DNA of 64,000 nucleotides from Angiostrongylus vasorum (lineage: Eukaryota > Nematoda > Chromadorea > Rhabditida > Metastrongylidae): contig JADANN010000461.1 of assembly GCA_018806985.1 (NCBI GenBank), positions 1,674,001 through 1,738,000 on the forward strand, in the 5' to 3' direction. Of this stretch, positions 53,508 to 64,000 are shown piece after piece. A program made the translations under genes and the position numbers. How positions within the stretch are numbered: position 1 is the stretch's first letter; each line of letters starts with the position of its first letter. The notes under the pieces were generated by a model. That model did not search any database. It saw only the letters and a list, made by a program, of their open reading frames with translations, and was not told the DNA's origin.

Positions 53508-53892
53508 TACTTATTTGATACTTGAACGGCCTGTCCTCACTGGTTGTGCGGGCCCCAGTATAATCACCATTTTTCGGAGATTTGCTGATTAAGCCATTAT
53601 GGTTCCCTGGAATCCCGAGGTCAGTCTGGCCAAAGTCTGCCCTAGGTCTTCACCACCACGGGCAGTCGCAGCCTTGTGGATCAGCGGAAGATTTGCCACC
53701 ATGCGACTTTGATACCAGGACGGTGGCGGATCCCTGGTATTGGTTTACTCTTAGCTCTGCTTCCTGATGGAAACGCCGTACCCATTCTCAGCTTGGGAGA
53801 CCCTGCCGAGGGACGAATCCTCCCGCTGTACATCGTAGTCCAACACCCAGGAACACTTCCCAGCCAAGATGAGGCGGTAAACCGTTGGGGGG
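53508..53892 (-). mobile_element. R3 repeat, full-length reverse
   Basis: It runs from the TATTTGATACTTGAACGG tail end to 'GATGAGGCGGTAAACCGTTG'. It is the copy most similar to 49100-49492. Confidence 0.93.
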
Positions 53893-55200
53893 GAATGGTC
53901 ATATAACGACGATAAAAGTTCTTCCCGAAATGAATCCTTCTCCTTCCAATAAGTTGTTATTCAGCGCTCTTTTATCGAAATTGAATTTGGTTCCATCAAG
54001 AGCGTTCAACACTCGCTTCTCTGGAGTTCAACGCCTTCTTAATTCGTCCAAAGCTCTGTACTTTTTGTCAAGGCCAAAGCCGTGCCATTCAATGCCACCA
54101 AGCGCTCCCTCCCAACGAGCTGAACACCTCTATCTTTATCTAACCATACAGCAACACTTTGTTGATTCTTGACAAATGTATGCATATACTAGATTGATAT
54201 TTGACAGCTCTGTTGATAAAAAGACCACGTCGATTTTTCCTAATTTAACGTTCCTGTGTAATTCACGTCCGTCTTATTTCGGTTTTACTCAAGATTTTCT
54301 TGGGATCAATGAATCCACCACCATCTAAGTTTCTCCAGGTTCGCGGCTAATGGTCCGCATTTGGCACCACACAGGCAAGCTGTGTGAAGCTGAACATCAA
54401 GTGAAAAATAAAGATGTGACATGCTATATTTCGAAGTTCTAGGCTGCATATTTGGCTGGATGTGCGTGCTGATTAGATTTCAGAACACATCGTTCAAGCA
54501 CTCGGTGGGCATTCGAGAGGTGAGCAGAGTTTTCGGCGTGATCGCCTAGGATTTTGCAACACAAAGGAGGGGGATGAGAGGACCACTGAATTGGAAAGGT
54601 GAGATCTGTGTTTCGGTCCGTTAAGTGGCCAGTGGCGTCTCTGATAGCTCCAACGCTAAACGTGGCTTTCTTCTGAATAACTCCTTCTTCCTATTGTTCC
54701 CTGTATTCATTTCAAGATGTAGTCAGCGAAAGAGAATTTCACAGGATTTTATCATCTATGAGTACGTCTTTATTGGCTCAATTAAGTAGCCTCGTCGTTC
54801 ACAGAAATGACACGCCGAACCGCTTGGCAAAATAGCTTTGTTGCTTTTTTAGGGATAGAAGAAAGAGATGGTGGAGGAGTTACACTGCTATTCTGATTGC
54901 AGTCAGTTAAAATTCTTATGCAGTAGGGGGTTGACTTCATGGCCGAAGATCGATAGCAGAACAGGATTTTTTTCGATGCTGTCAAATGGTTGCTGACAAT
55001 GTTTAAGCACAAGAAGCTGGGAGTATATTCAGTTGATCTCTACAGGGAGACAATAAGGATGCGAGTTCGGATGTGACCGTTAGTGTTTATTTATTACGTT
55101 GTAACATATGAAATGTCGGATTTCAAGGTAAAATTTAAATAACCACAACTTTTCTCATTCTATTTTTCATTTCTCGAAATACGCATCACCATAGTCGTCG
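53893..55200. other. No gene recognised
   Basis: Open frames at 53885-54172 (+) and 54782-55012 (-) lack recognisable domains. No known repeat family from this window occurs here. Confidence 0.5.
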
Positions 55201-55214
55201 CATTTTTTTCCAAG

Positions 55215-56170
55215 AAGGAAAAAAAGTTTATTTATTTCAGTTCCTTAGAATTCTGGAGTTCTGGAAGCAATGAATTCGTTGAAAGCATTATTTTGCGTCA
55301 TCGTGGTGGGTGAAGCATTTCTTGCCCTGGAAGTTGTCAAGGTGCTTGAAGAAGTGATAATAGGTAGGCGAGAGGTCTGGTGAATATAGCGGATGAGGCT
55401 AAGTTTCGTAGCTCAACTCGTTCAACTTCTGCAGCGTTGGATCCTCAACGTAAAGCCGGGCGATGTTGTGGAGAAGGATTGGTCCTTTTCTGTTGATTAA
55501 TGCTGGTCGTTGTTGAAGTTTATGGTGCATTTTGTCGATTTGTTGACAATACTTCTCTGCCGTAATCGTTTCGCCAGGACTGAAAAAGCTGTGATGAATC
55601 AGCTCCACTGAAGACCACCAAACAGTCAAAACAACCTTTTTTGGTGCAATTTCGGCTTTGGGAAGTGTAGCGAAGCCTGACGGCAATCCAATCATTGAGC
55701 TGAACGTAGCCGGTTGTCGTACAGAATCCACTTCTCGTTTTACATTAGAATTTAACAAAGAAAAGAGTCGTTTCTGTTGCGCAGAATAAGAACAGACGAG
55801 ACTTCGAGACTTCAAAACGGCGATTTTTTTGACTGTAGTTTAATTCGTGCGGCACCCACTTGTCGAGTTTTTCTGCCTTTTCTATGCGACTCAAGTGAGT
55901 GGGAATTGTTCCTGTGCTTACGTCATGCTGTTCTTCAAGCTCTCAAACAGTTGTTTGCGTGGTTGCTTCCACTAGTGCCTTCAATTCGTCGTCGTCAAGT
56001 TCACTGGGACGTCCGCTGCCTTACTTAACTTCAAAGTCGAAATCACCAGATCGGAATTTCCGGAGCCATGTTCGCACTACATTTAATTCTTTCTGTTCGG
56101 GACCTTGTGTTTCCAGCAATTTAAGACAACTCAGAGCGCACTATAAAGTGTCAAAACATCCTTTTCTAAC
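55215..56170 (-). pseudogene. mariner-family transposase pseudogene
   Basis: The - strand reads mariner transposase text across frameshifts: an N-terminal helix-turn-helix area with SGRPSELDDDELKALVEA, a second DNA-binding part TGTIPTHLSRIEKAEKLDKW, then KKVVLTVWWSSVELIHHSFF, ETITAEKYCQQIDKMHHKL, RPALINRKGPILLHN and a YSPDLSPTYYHFFKHL end near 55.35 kb. The conserved HDNARPH block is HNIARLYV here, so the second catalytic Asp is lost. Stops and frameshifts confirm inactivity. Terminal inverted repeats were not resolved by eye. Confidence 0.9.
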
Positions 56171-56714
56171 TTCAACTTTTCAAATTAATTAATTCGGAGA
56201 ACAAGAAATCCATTTGGGATTATTGCAAAATTGGAAGGAAGCTCTGCTCTTGAATCGTGTCCAGAAACTCGGCATATGAAATCTTCATGAAATTTTCCGT
56301 TGTTAATGGTTAGTGAGCAATATGATTTCTTCAAATTTCCATGATCTGCACCACTACAGCACAAAGCATGATGCTGTTACTAAACGGACCTTCACATAAC
56401 CTCGGCTTGAACAATCAATACATCTCCTTGAATTGCATAGTTTACAGGAAGTTGCCATGTAAGTTTACTATCAGTGTTAAAGTGTTGTTAGTACCAAAGC
56501 TAGTACAGCACTAAGGTGCACATAGAATTATCATACTTATAAATTTATGCAATGGATGAAACCCTTAAAGTTAATCATTCCCTCGGAGACGCTGTGCATT
56601 CTATTCCATTCGTAGCATTCTGTATGGGATCGAGTGCATATTTAACCTATGCAATGATTTGCGTTTGCTTGGAGACCCACCGTTTCAATGTTTCGTCCTC
56701 TCAGAAATGTCTGA

Positions 56715-57115
56715 TATCAATTTACCGAACCAGTACACAAGGAGGGCATGGTTGATCCAATTCGTGGTATCGAACCAACAACGTGTGTATCGCAGGGCAC
56801 CCCTAGCCACTTTGCCACACTCATCCACTGAGGCAATAATGCTTCGAAGTGTCTCTAATTCGCTCAGTGGAAACATAATTGCATCATTGCTTTCAATGTA
56901 ATGCGCTACGACGTCCTTTCCTAGTGAAATAACAGTGAGACGAGATTCTTATCACTTTTTTCAGTCATCTTTCCTTTAGCTTGTCATCACTTTTTTCATT
57001 AGTTGGCATTTCTTCATGAACGTTTCCAAGTAATAAGCATTGACTGCTTACTGAGATTTCCATCAATGTACTGACAATAACGTAGCTCACATCTGTTCCT
57101 AGCATTTTAAAAAAA
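56715..57115 (-). mobile_element. R5 tRNA-headed repeat, copy 2
   Basis: Read on the - strand the head gives the A-box-like GTGTGGCAAAGTGGCTAGGG and the B-box-like GGTTCGATACC, about 60 bp apart. The body matches 35765-36190. Probably another tRNA-derived SINE. Confidence 0.7.
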
Positions 57116-57189
57116 TATTGATACGATTTAAAAGTGGAGTTAACTAAAAATCTGAAGATGATTATTAATTAATTATTTAAGTAGTTGAG

Positions 57190-57310
57190 CTTATGCGAGG
57201 TCGATATAGATGTGTATTCGGCTAATGTTTCGACGTCTTCGTCTTCATGAGGGGCCGATGATCTGAGTCGATGTTCCACAGTTGTTGAAACTTGATTTAC
57301 TGTTGTCAAT
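57190..57310 (-). mobile_element. Penelope-like terminal fragment
   Basis: The - strand reads GAAGACGAAGACGTCGAAAC, then ATTAGCCGAATAC, with CGGC upstream: a hammerhead-like core whose CTGANGA is altered to CATGAAGA. Confidence 0.65.
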
Positions 57311-57337
57311 GTTTAAATATGTACGAGATGATAATCC

Positions 57338-57625
57338 AAAAGCGCGGCTAGTGCACTGGTCTGAGGTGATCTGAGGTGATCTGAGGTGACATGACATGAC
57401 TGAGGTGGTCGTTGGTTCGATCCCGCCTCCCAGACTCACCTGCTTTCTATTCCTTTCGGTGTCGGAAAATTAATACGAAACTTTTCTCTGGGGATAGCAA
57501 CAATGACTTGATACACTGGTAGGCCACTGAAAATCATTGTTTGCGACAAATATGTCCTTCTGATACCACGAATGGAGTTGGCGGTACTTCACATCTCCGA
57601 GGGAAAGGCGAAGGTGAGCGCCTTA
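57338..57625 (+). mobile_element. R1 SINE with expanded TGAGG repeat
   Basis: The R1 head is followed by several TCTGAGGTGA and ACATGACATG units inside the tRNA-like part, then B box 'GGTTCGATCCC' and the usual body. Confidence 0.85.
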
Positions 57626-58849
57626 TCGCTTCACAGTGATCTAACCTGACATAAACAAAGCAAACATTCAAATAGTACAACCATCTACAATTATTCCTTA
57701 TCTTGTGAAAGAGCTTAATTGTTGCTCGTAATAAAAAAGTCGCTTGTGTCACTTGTATCTCCTTAATAATGTGGTAACTAGGGAAGACTACTTGTAACTT
57801 ATTAATTCCTCATAGCCGTATAAAACTGGCCATTAGGCATTGCTAAGCCAACGAGGATGCGTAGCACCACTTTTTTTCTTTGGAGCTGTGTCACTTTTCC
57901 CCGCTGTAATTGGCATGAAGTTAGCAATGAATAGTTCGCTGGGCTCCGCCATTGTATAAATGACAAAAGATCGAGTGAGACTGCAGATAGATAATGTTAA
58001 TGTAGCATGTTTCGCCGTGAATTTTGTATCGTTAACAAGCGTAACACTGTAATCGCGAGTTTCGACGGCACTTCTTCGCAGAGGTCCTTTATTGAGTTAG
58101 TTCAAATAGCTTTTTGCCTCTACCGGTGCGCAGATCTAGTATAGAACGATGGCACCTCGAAGATGTAAAAAGAGCACCATCTTCACTTTGTAAGAGTGTT
58201 GTCGATCACCACAATTGAGAGGCAGGATTTCGGTTCCCATAGTTCGATTTAAAACACAGCAATAACCAATTGGAAAATGGAGTGCAGAATTTTACTAGCA
58301 CCTAGTAAACGAAAGATTGAAACAATGGTGCAGGTTAGCCACTATACTATAAATCCGTAGATGGGTCGAGCAAGAACCAGTGGAAATTCTATAGGTGTGA
58401 AGCATTACTGATCTCTGCCGGTGACTTTCTGGCCAAAATATGTGACGTCGCCAGTCCCATCCGCATTCCTTGCCATTTCACAAAACTACCTGATTTAACA
58501 ATTGATTTTCGGGTGTTTGTTTCTCTATTTTGTCTTGAACGTTTTGTATAAAATTTTCGGAAATGACATGAGTTTCGATAGATGTTGAACTAAGCAGTGT
58601 CGAACTAAAAAAGAAGTGTTCGTCATAATTCCACAACCTGAAAGGGACCTCGAAGTATTTCTACCTGGGGCCTTAGTCAAGAGTGAACCAATGAATGCTT
58701 CGAACCACCAACATCTTGGAAGAAAACATGATTCCAGAATGGCATACCTTCATCTCATCAACGAATACAACTACAGCTGATGTCGTTATTACTAACGTTT
58801 TCTTTAAATATTACACGACATCACAATATATAACTTTTTATTCGCTATC
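57626..58849. other. No gene established
   Basis: A 39-codon frame on the - strand (57833-57952; see findings) is the only suggestive item. The remainder is AT-rich with short open frames. Confidence 0.4.
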
Positions 58850-59010
58850 AGCTACCTATTTTTCACGGCAAGGTATTATGTGGAAGACAACCACATTGAT
58901 GCTGAGATATTTGCAAAATTCGAACACAGGCCAGATTCGCAAATCTCTGAGCATCATTGTGGTTGTATTTCACATAATGCTCTGCTATGAAAAACCGACT
59001 TGTGACCTTA
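58850..59010. mobile_element. R2 fold-back: two 3' halves head to head
   Basis: A reversed R2 3' half (58850-58940, 'TGCTGAGATATTTGCAAAAT') is fused directly to a forward 3' half (58941-59010, 'GCAAATCTCTGAGCATCATT'), making a near-perfect palindrome. Confidence 0.88.
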
Positions 59011-59019
59011 GATCAGTCC

Positions 59020-59200
59020 CGTTGGAGGGTGATTGCTGAAAGGATCGTCAGGGTGATAAACTTGCTGAGAGAAGGGTTAAGCGAGGGGCCTTAGTAGTGG
59101 TGCAGTGAATAACATGTGAGCCCCCAAAGGTAATCACAAGTTCTTATCTGAACTGGGGTCTGCGTTTGCAAATATCTCAGCAGCACTGCGGTTTTTATCA
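59020..59200 (+). mobile_element. R2 SINE variant
   Basis: This is a variant subfamily with 'GAGGGTGATTGCTGAAAGG', a 'GTGGTGCAGTGAATAAC' head and a changed B-box area (GGTAATCACAAGTTC). It resembles the reversed copy at 63685-63835. Confidence 0.75.
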
Positions 59201-59204
59201 TCTG

Positions 59205-62200
59205 TATCAACTTTGTCACCCTGTCGTACCGTTGATCGTTGAGTGACTCGAGCCGGGGCCAGCAAATCTATTCTTCCATTTTTTCCTGACAAGTGCAGCA
59301 GTAGTCCAAGTGGATTCTGTTGCTATAGGGTCTCCTTGGTCACTATGTCTTTCTTCTAAGGTTTTTCGTGAGGAACTCCGACCATTGGATCGGTGGTATT
59401 TCAGCTGTGCATTTGACTTCCTGAAGAATCCAGCCACTAACAGCTTTTGTCCAGCGGTTGTTGATCATAAGCCTTACGTGCCCGGCCCACCTTATCTTCG
59501 AGCGTTTGGTGTGTAGAACGGCGTCTTTGATCTTAGATCGTTAGTAGGTGGGAGCTTCGGATCCCTTCCCTCACTTATGTGACATGCAATACTACTAGCA
59601 TCGTCCTTTCGAATACGCGTTCAATAACGCTGAGTGATCTTTCATCCTGCTTACGCATCGACCAGGTTTCTGACGCTTATATGTTAAGGCAGAAAGAATC
59701 GTGGAGTCGAAGAGGCGGGCACGGAGTTGGGTGTTCTTTGTTCTCCTCCCTAATGGCTCTTGAGGAACCTCCAAGCTGCAAGCTTCTCCTTCTCAACTGT
59801 GGAGCTAAGCCATTCATTGTGTTTATTTCGCAACCTAGATAGTCATAGCTGGAGCATTCAAAGCCACTCGTTCTGGTGAGCTTAAATGAGGCATAAGAAA
59901 CAATTCCGTTTCTCAAGAAATATCGTTTTTTGCAAGATTTAGTCGAGGACCAATCTTTCCACAGGCTTTATCAAAGTCGGCCATCGTTCCACCTGGCTAA
60001 TATTTGGTGTTATGAGGACGATGTCATCAGCAAAGCGAACGTGGTGTAACTACCAACCATCGATTTTCACGACCGCATTGTCCCATTCCAATGTTTGCTT
60101 GATGTTCTTGAGAGCGACACTAAGTAACTTTGGCGATATAGTAACTCCTCGCCTAACGCCTCTTTTGACGTCGACGTTATTACCCCCTATAGAATTTTTT
60201 CATACATGTTTTGATATGGGACGTTTTGGCTACAAAATTTCTATATAGCTCACGAAAAATTTTAATATGCTGAGTAGGGACGCCTTGGCTGCCCAAAGCT
60301 TCCCAGCGACTGCTTCTATCTCAGCTGAGTCAAAAACCTCCTTTAAAAGGATGGGAAATGAGACAGAGCGGTCTTTTGTATTCTCGCGATACTTCAATGA
60401 GTCTTGTTATCGTGTGGATGTGGTCCATCGTACTGAATCTTTTTCCGAAACCCTACTTGTTCACATGGCTGTCCATCGCCCAGTATTTTAGGACCACTCG
60501 AGTGAAGAGTTTGTAGACGAAAGACAACAAGCAGATAAGAAGATAGTTGGTTACCCTTCTTGAACAATAGAACGGTTTTGCTGGTCTTCCACTGAGTAGG
60601 GAGCTTGCATTCAGACAGGTAACGTGTGAAGTGCCGTGTTAATGTGTTTATAAGATTGGCGGAAAGTTCTGCAGATGTAGAAGTTCTATCCTGTCCGAGC
60701 CTTGTGTTTCTCGGTTCTCCGCCAACGAAATATCATTCTGGATCTCGGTAGGGAGAACCGGTGGGAAGACATATCCATCCTCCTGTATTTCATATAAGGG
60801 CATGAGGACGTGGTTACTGAAGAGAACCGAGTTGTAGTCGTGAATGATTTTCTCTATTACCTCTCTGGAAGCTGTAACTGTTCCGTCTGGACGTCAGAGT
60901 GCAATCATCTTGGTATTCTAATTGGGGTGGGCTTTCGCGAATGCTTTTTCCATCCTCTGCAGCTTCGGCCATAACTGCTGCTCTTCTCTCTTTAAGATCT
61001 TTTATCGCTTGTCTGCATTGCTGTGCAAGTTTCGAGGTGAGTTTACGGTTGCCGGTAGCTCGTGCGATTCCACGTTGGTGTATCAGCTTAAGTGTTTCTG
61101 GAGATAGACGTCTCTCGGAGAATTCCGAAGAGTTAAGTTTTGCAAAGGGCACGTGTGGCGCAGTGGTCGGAGGCGCCGTGCAAAAGACACGTGGAATCGA
61201 TCCCAGCGCCCATGGCCAACCAAGCCTTCCATCCTTCCGGAGTCGGAAAATTGGTGCCAGACTTGTCTGGGAGGATAGCAGCAATGGCTTTATACATCGG
61301 TAGGCCACCGCGAATTACTGTAGAGGCCGGATATGCATACAATCATCTCCAAACGATGCTTAGTGAAGTCGAATGCACGGCGCATCCTTTAGGGACTGAT
61401 CAACACTGAGGGCTTTGCCCTTATCCTTTTATCTTTAACCTTTCGTAGTGCTAACGTAAGAATGTTGAATGAGCCGATACTATTTCTCATCGATGTTATC
61501 GATAAAAGCATGTTCCTAATACTTGACTAATGAACTGAATAAATTTCAGTTTGTGTTCGTTTTGGGACTTCGTGAGTTTAACCGCTTTTTTCTCTTTTTT
61601 GACGAAAAATGACACCTTGCACGAATGAGGCGATAGCCCGATCCCATGTAGAAATTTGGGAGAACAGCGACATCGGTTAAGCAAAACCTTCGACTTACTG
61701 TAGTGGTCTATTTGGTTATGGTAATCTCCACTGTGAGACTCCCACTCCCAGCGTTGAGGGCGGGACCTCTGGAATCGCGAGTTACCATGGATGGTCTTGG
61801 TCGTCATGATAAGCTCAGACAGCCGTTCACCCTGCTTGTACCATGCTAATCTATGTGTCCCAAAGCGGCGTTTTTCAGACATTCTTCTAGGTCTAGTTTT
61901 TGCATTAAAATCTCCGGTGATGGCTTTGAAAAATGTATGAACTTCTCTGTAGAACCCCTCCAAGTCCACATAGAACGCTTTGACTTCGCCTTCACCATAG
62001 CTTTATATTGGTGTGTAGACGTCGAGCATTGTCAAAGCCTGTATTAGTCAACATCTCTTCTAAGATAAAAGTCCGATTAAGATTTTTTAGTTGCTCGAAT
62101 AAATCGATGTTCGTGGCGAAACTCGTGTTGACGAGAACGCCGACCCCGCCGACTCCTCTATCGTCGCATGTTCTAAGGAACGTGCTCCTCTCCAATCTCA

Positions 62201-62470
62201 TAGACGGTGTTTGATGGGCAGGGTTCTCGGTTCCGCCGGTCCGATGACGTCGTATTCGGAATATGTTTGAAAAACATATGTGAGAGGCACAATGATGTCA
62301 TGCGATAAAAGTCGGTCACTGGTTGGAAATGGAATTGGCCCAATGAAGTGCCATCGTTCCGAGTTCGGCAAATTGGTGCTAAAGTTATCTGAGGAAAGCT
62401 TCCTATGACCTGCAGTGATCCAGGACTGCCTGTGGTAAAGACATAGGAACACTCCAACACAGCTTTGGCA
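59205..62470 (-). mobile_element. RTE retrotransposon (type A), long degenerate copy
   Basis: The - strand encodes nearly the whole RTE order. An endonuclease N part carries RGVGGVGVLVNTSFATNIDL (62.1 kb) and FYREVHTFFKAITGDFNAK (61.9 kb, catalytic GDFNA). Then come TTKTIHGNSRF, an R1 insertion, RRLSPETLKLIHQRGIARAT (61.05 kb) and RT segments (60.7-59.6 kb). It finishes with a C-terminal TINGTTG end near 59.22 kb and a GATACAGATGA-type tail. Many stops and frameshifts make it inactive. It is the fullest copy of the type A family here. Confidence 0.92.
61148..61437 (+). mobile_element. R1 SINE nested in RTE type A
   Basis: A full-length R1 copy with head A box 'TGGCGCAGTGGTCGG' and B box 'GGAATCGATCCCAG'. 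It interrupts the RTE reading frame between the endonuclease and RT parts, so it arrived later. Confidence 0.95.
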
Positions 62471-62640
62471 ATATTTCAATAAGAATCAACTCGACCAGCG
62501 TTCAATTACACTCGTGAAGACAACTATCTCTATGAGTAGCAGGAGAACCGGTACGCAAATCCTAAGACCCTCCTTCGTGGGTGACAATTGCAAGATAACG
62601 AATCGAACATGGGAAGTGCTGGAACCAACACAGTAGGTGA
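62330..62640 (+). mobile_element. R4 repeat, diverged
   Basis: 'CTCGACCAGCGTTCAATTAC' and 'TAACGAATCGAACATGGGAA' match R4. The left border overlaps the RTE 5' end region, and the tRNA-like head is unclear. Confidence 0.65.
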
Positions 62641-63043
62641 TGTCGCGTCACACATATGAAGAAATTGTAGGGAAAGATCGTTATCGCTGCTTTTGATAAC
62701 AATACCTTTCTATATCTGATGATTGACTACGACGGACCCCGTCTTGCACATCTGTTTGTGTTCGATGATATAGTCACAACCAAAGACCGAAGCACAGCTC
62801 CCGCAGCAAATCACAAACCACAAATTTCATCAGCTCAACGAATCGATCGGTCGTCAGCATCTTCAGGTATGATTTAAACGTTGCGTAGATGTTGCAAACT
62901 CAACACCGTTCTATCTTCCTTTTTGGTAACAATTCTATTAGTATATAAGTTTCTTTTATAATGTACCTGCTACCACCATCTGTAATTAAATTACATTAAT
63001 TAATAATTAATTGATAATTAATGACATTTAACTAACATAGATC
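62641..63043. other. No feature recognised
   Basis: AT-rich, with TTAAT-rich runs near 62990-63030. No open frame of note. Confidence 0.5.
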
Positions 63044-63255
63044 CGTAGAACTAGCTGAGAGACAGGCGAAACGAAGGACCCGCATGGTGTGGTGGTGAAC
63101 GCGTTAGCTGCCGGAAAGGTAATAACGCGTTCGTTCCCCAATACAGACACCATCGGGTGGAGTTTTGCAAATACCTCAACATCGCTGTGGTTGTGTCATA
63201 CATAATACCCTGCCGTGAAAATTGTAGAAGGCAATAAGTAAAAAGTTAACAATTA
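63044..63255 (+). mobile_element. R2 SINE
   Basis: 'GTAGAACTAGCTGAGAGACA' to 'GAAGGCAATAAGTAAAAAGT', nearly full-length, lacking only the 5' leader. Confidence 0.92.
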
Positions 63256-63365
63256 ATTAATAACTACGTTACACTAAGCCTTAGCGAAAAAGCCCTTTCT
63301 ATTGCAAGACATGTAAGAAACGTCACCTATAACCCCTTTATTTACTGCTTATTATTGTTTCCTCG

Positions 63366-63643
63366 TGGGCGCGTGTGGGTAGTGGTCGAAGGCGACCTGC
63401 AACACACACGTGGAGACGACCCTCCCACCTATGGCCCACCAAGCCTTCCATCTCTTCGGGTTCGGCAAATTGGTACTAGACTTGTCCGGTAGGATAGCAG
63501 CAATGGCTCGATACATCGGTAGGCCACTGCGAGTCATTGTAAAGGCCACACATGCATTCAATCACCTCCAAACGATGCTTAATGAAGTCGAATGCATGGC
63601 GCATCCCTCAGGGGATTGATCAGCCTCGAGAGCTTTATCCTTT
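63366..63643 (+). mobile_element. R1 tRNA-derived SINE
   Basis: A full-length copy. The head GGGCGCGTGTGGGTAGTGGT has a damaged A box; the body and TTTATCC tail are intact. Similar TTACTGCTT and TTCCTCG blocks on both sides suggest a degraded target duplication. Confidence 0.92.
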
Positions 63644-63684
63644 TTTTTATTACTGCTTCCTCGGCAGTGTATTGTGTGAAATGC

Positions 63685-63835
63685 AGCAACAATAAAGGTG
63701 AGATATTTACAAAACCCAGGCCAGATTCGAACTCGTGATTACCCTTTCCGGGGGCACACGGGCTATCCACCGCACTACTGAGACCTTCTCTCAGCCGGTT
63801 TTGCCCTAACGATGGCATCAGCAAGAAATGTCATA
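63685..63835 (-). mobile_element. R2 SINE variant with canonical B box
   Basis: Read on the - strand it has the A-box-like TAGTGCGGTGGATAGC, CCCCCGGAAAGGG (an anticodon-arm-like hairpin with GGA), and B box GAGTTCGAATCTGG. This is the clearest evidence that R2 is derived from a tRNA, possibly Ser-GGA. Confidence 0.85.
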
Positions 63836-63859
63836 TTGATCTCTTTTTTCTGCGTAACG

Positions 63860-64000
63860 CTCAGTGCGACAACGAACAACCACATTGCGAGGACGACTCC
63901 CTATGGACCATCGACTCGAATCAATCCGGCTCTGAAGAAGACGAAGACGTCGAGAAGTTAGCCGAATAAGTCTTTCCATCAACTTCGTATTTGATTAATA
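63860..64000 (+). mobile_element. Penelope-like terminal fragment with hammerhead-like motif
   Basis: CGGCT (63927-63931), CTGAAGA (63932-63938), stem GAC/GTC, GAGAA in place of GAAAC, then GTT and AGCCG (63960-63964), which pairs with CGGCT. It is cut by the window end. Confidence 0.7.

Overview
The window looks like nuclear DNA of a strongylid (clade V) parasitic nematode, most likely a hookworm-type species. It is AT-rich, its genes are split by many GT-AG introns, and acceptor-like sites sit a few bases before start codons, as expected for spliced-leader trans-splicing. It is crowded with RTE non-LTR retrotransposon remnants, Penelope-like elements, a mariner relic and several tRNA-derived SINE families. 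No bacterial features were seen. Splice sites were placed by eye using GT-AG, phase agreement and protein family alignment.

Region 1 (about 0.28-28.06 kb, + strand) holds three p38 MAP kinase genes in tandem: a pmk-3-like gene (278-3994, activation motif TQY), a pmk-2-like gene (about 5.84-21.55 kb, TGY) and a pmk-1-like gene (22694-28060, TGY). C. elegans has the same trio clustered as an operon. The two TGY genes share intron positions and exon lengths, so they are old tandem duplicates. All three close in frame when the exons are joined. The pmk-2-like gene has grown to about 15.7 kb because its introns filled with transposons.

Region 2 (28.06-38.3 kb) begins with 2.5 kb without recognisable genes. 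It then holds a degenerate RTE copy with an internal tandem duplication, a second RTE relic split by a repeat, and an N-terminal portion of a fatty-acid-amide-hydrolase-like gene (33722 to about 38316, +). In C. elegans, faah genes lie next to pmk-1, so this supports conserved gene order. The copy seen here looks incomplete or decayed.

Region 3 (about 42.0-44.5 kb, - strand) carries four phase-compatible exons of a phosphatidylethanolamine-binding protein (PEBP) gene, with one single-base frameshift.

Region 4 (44.5-64 kb) is mostly mobile DNA: a Penelope-like element with 165-bp inverted terminal repeats that each carry a minimal hammerhead-ribozyme motif (51.58-53.04 kb), a mariner pseudogene (55.2-56.2 kb), a long RTE copy with a SINE nested inside it (59.2-62.5 kb) and many SINEs.

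I labelled the repeat families R1 (tRNA-derived, about 280 bp, TTTATCC tail), R2 (tRNA-Ser-like, about 230 bp, often in inverted pairs), R3 (about 390 bp, AAGTATCC tail), R4 (tRNA-like head, about 280 bp) and R5 (tRNA-like head, about 400 bp). The most unusual signal is the recurrence of hammerhead-like motifs in inverted pairs at Penelope-like termini, three times in this window, together with inverted R2 pairs inside kinase introns.
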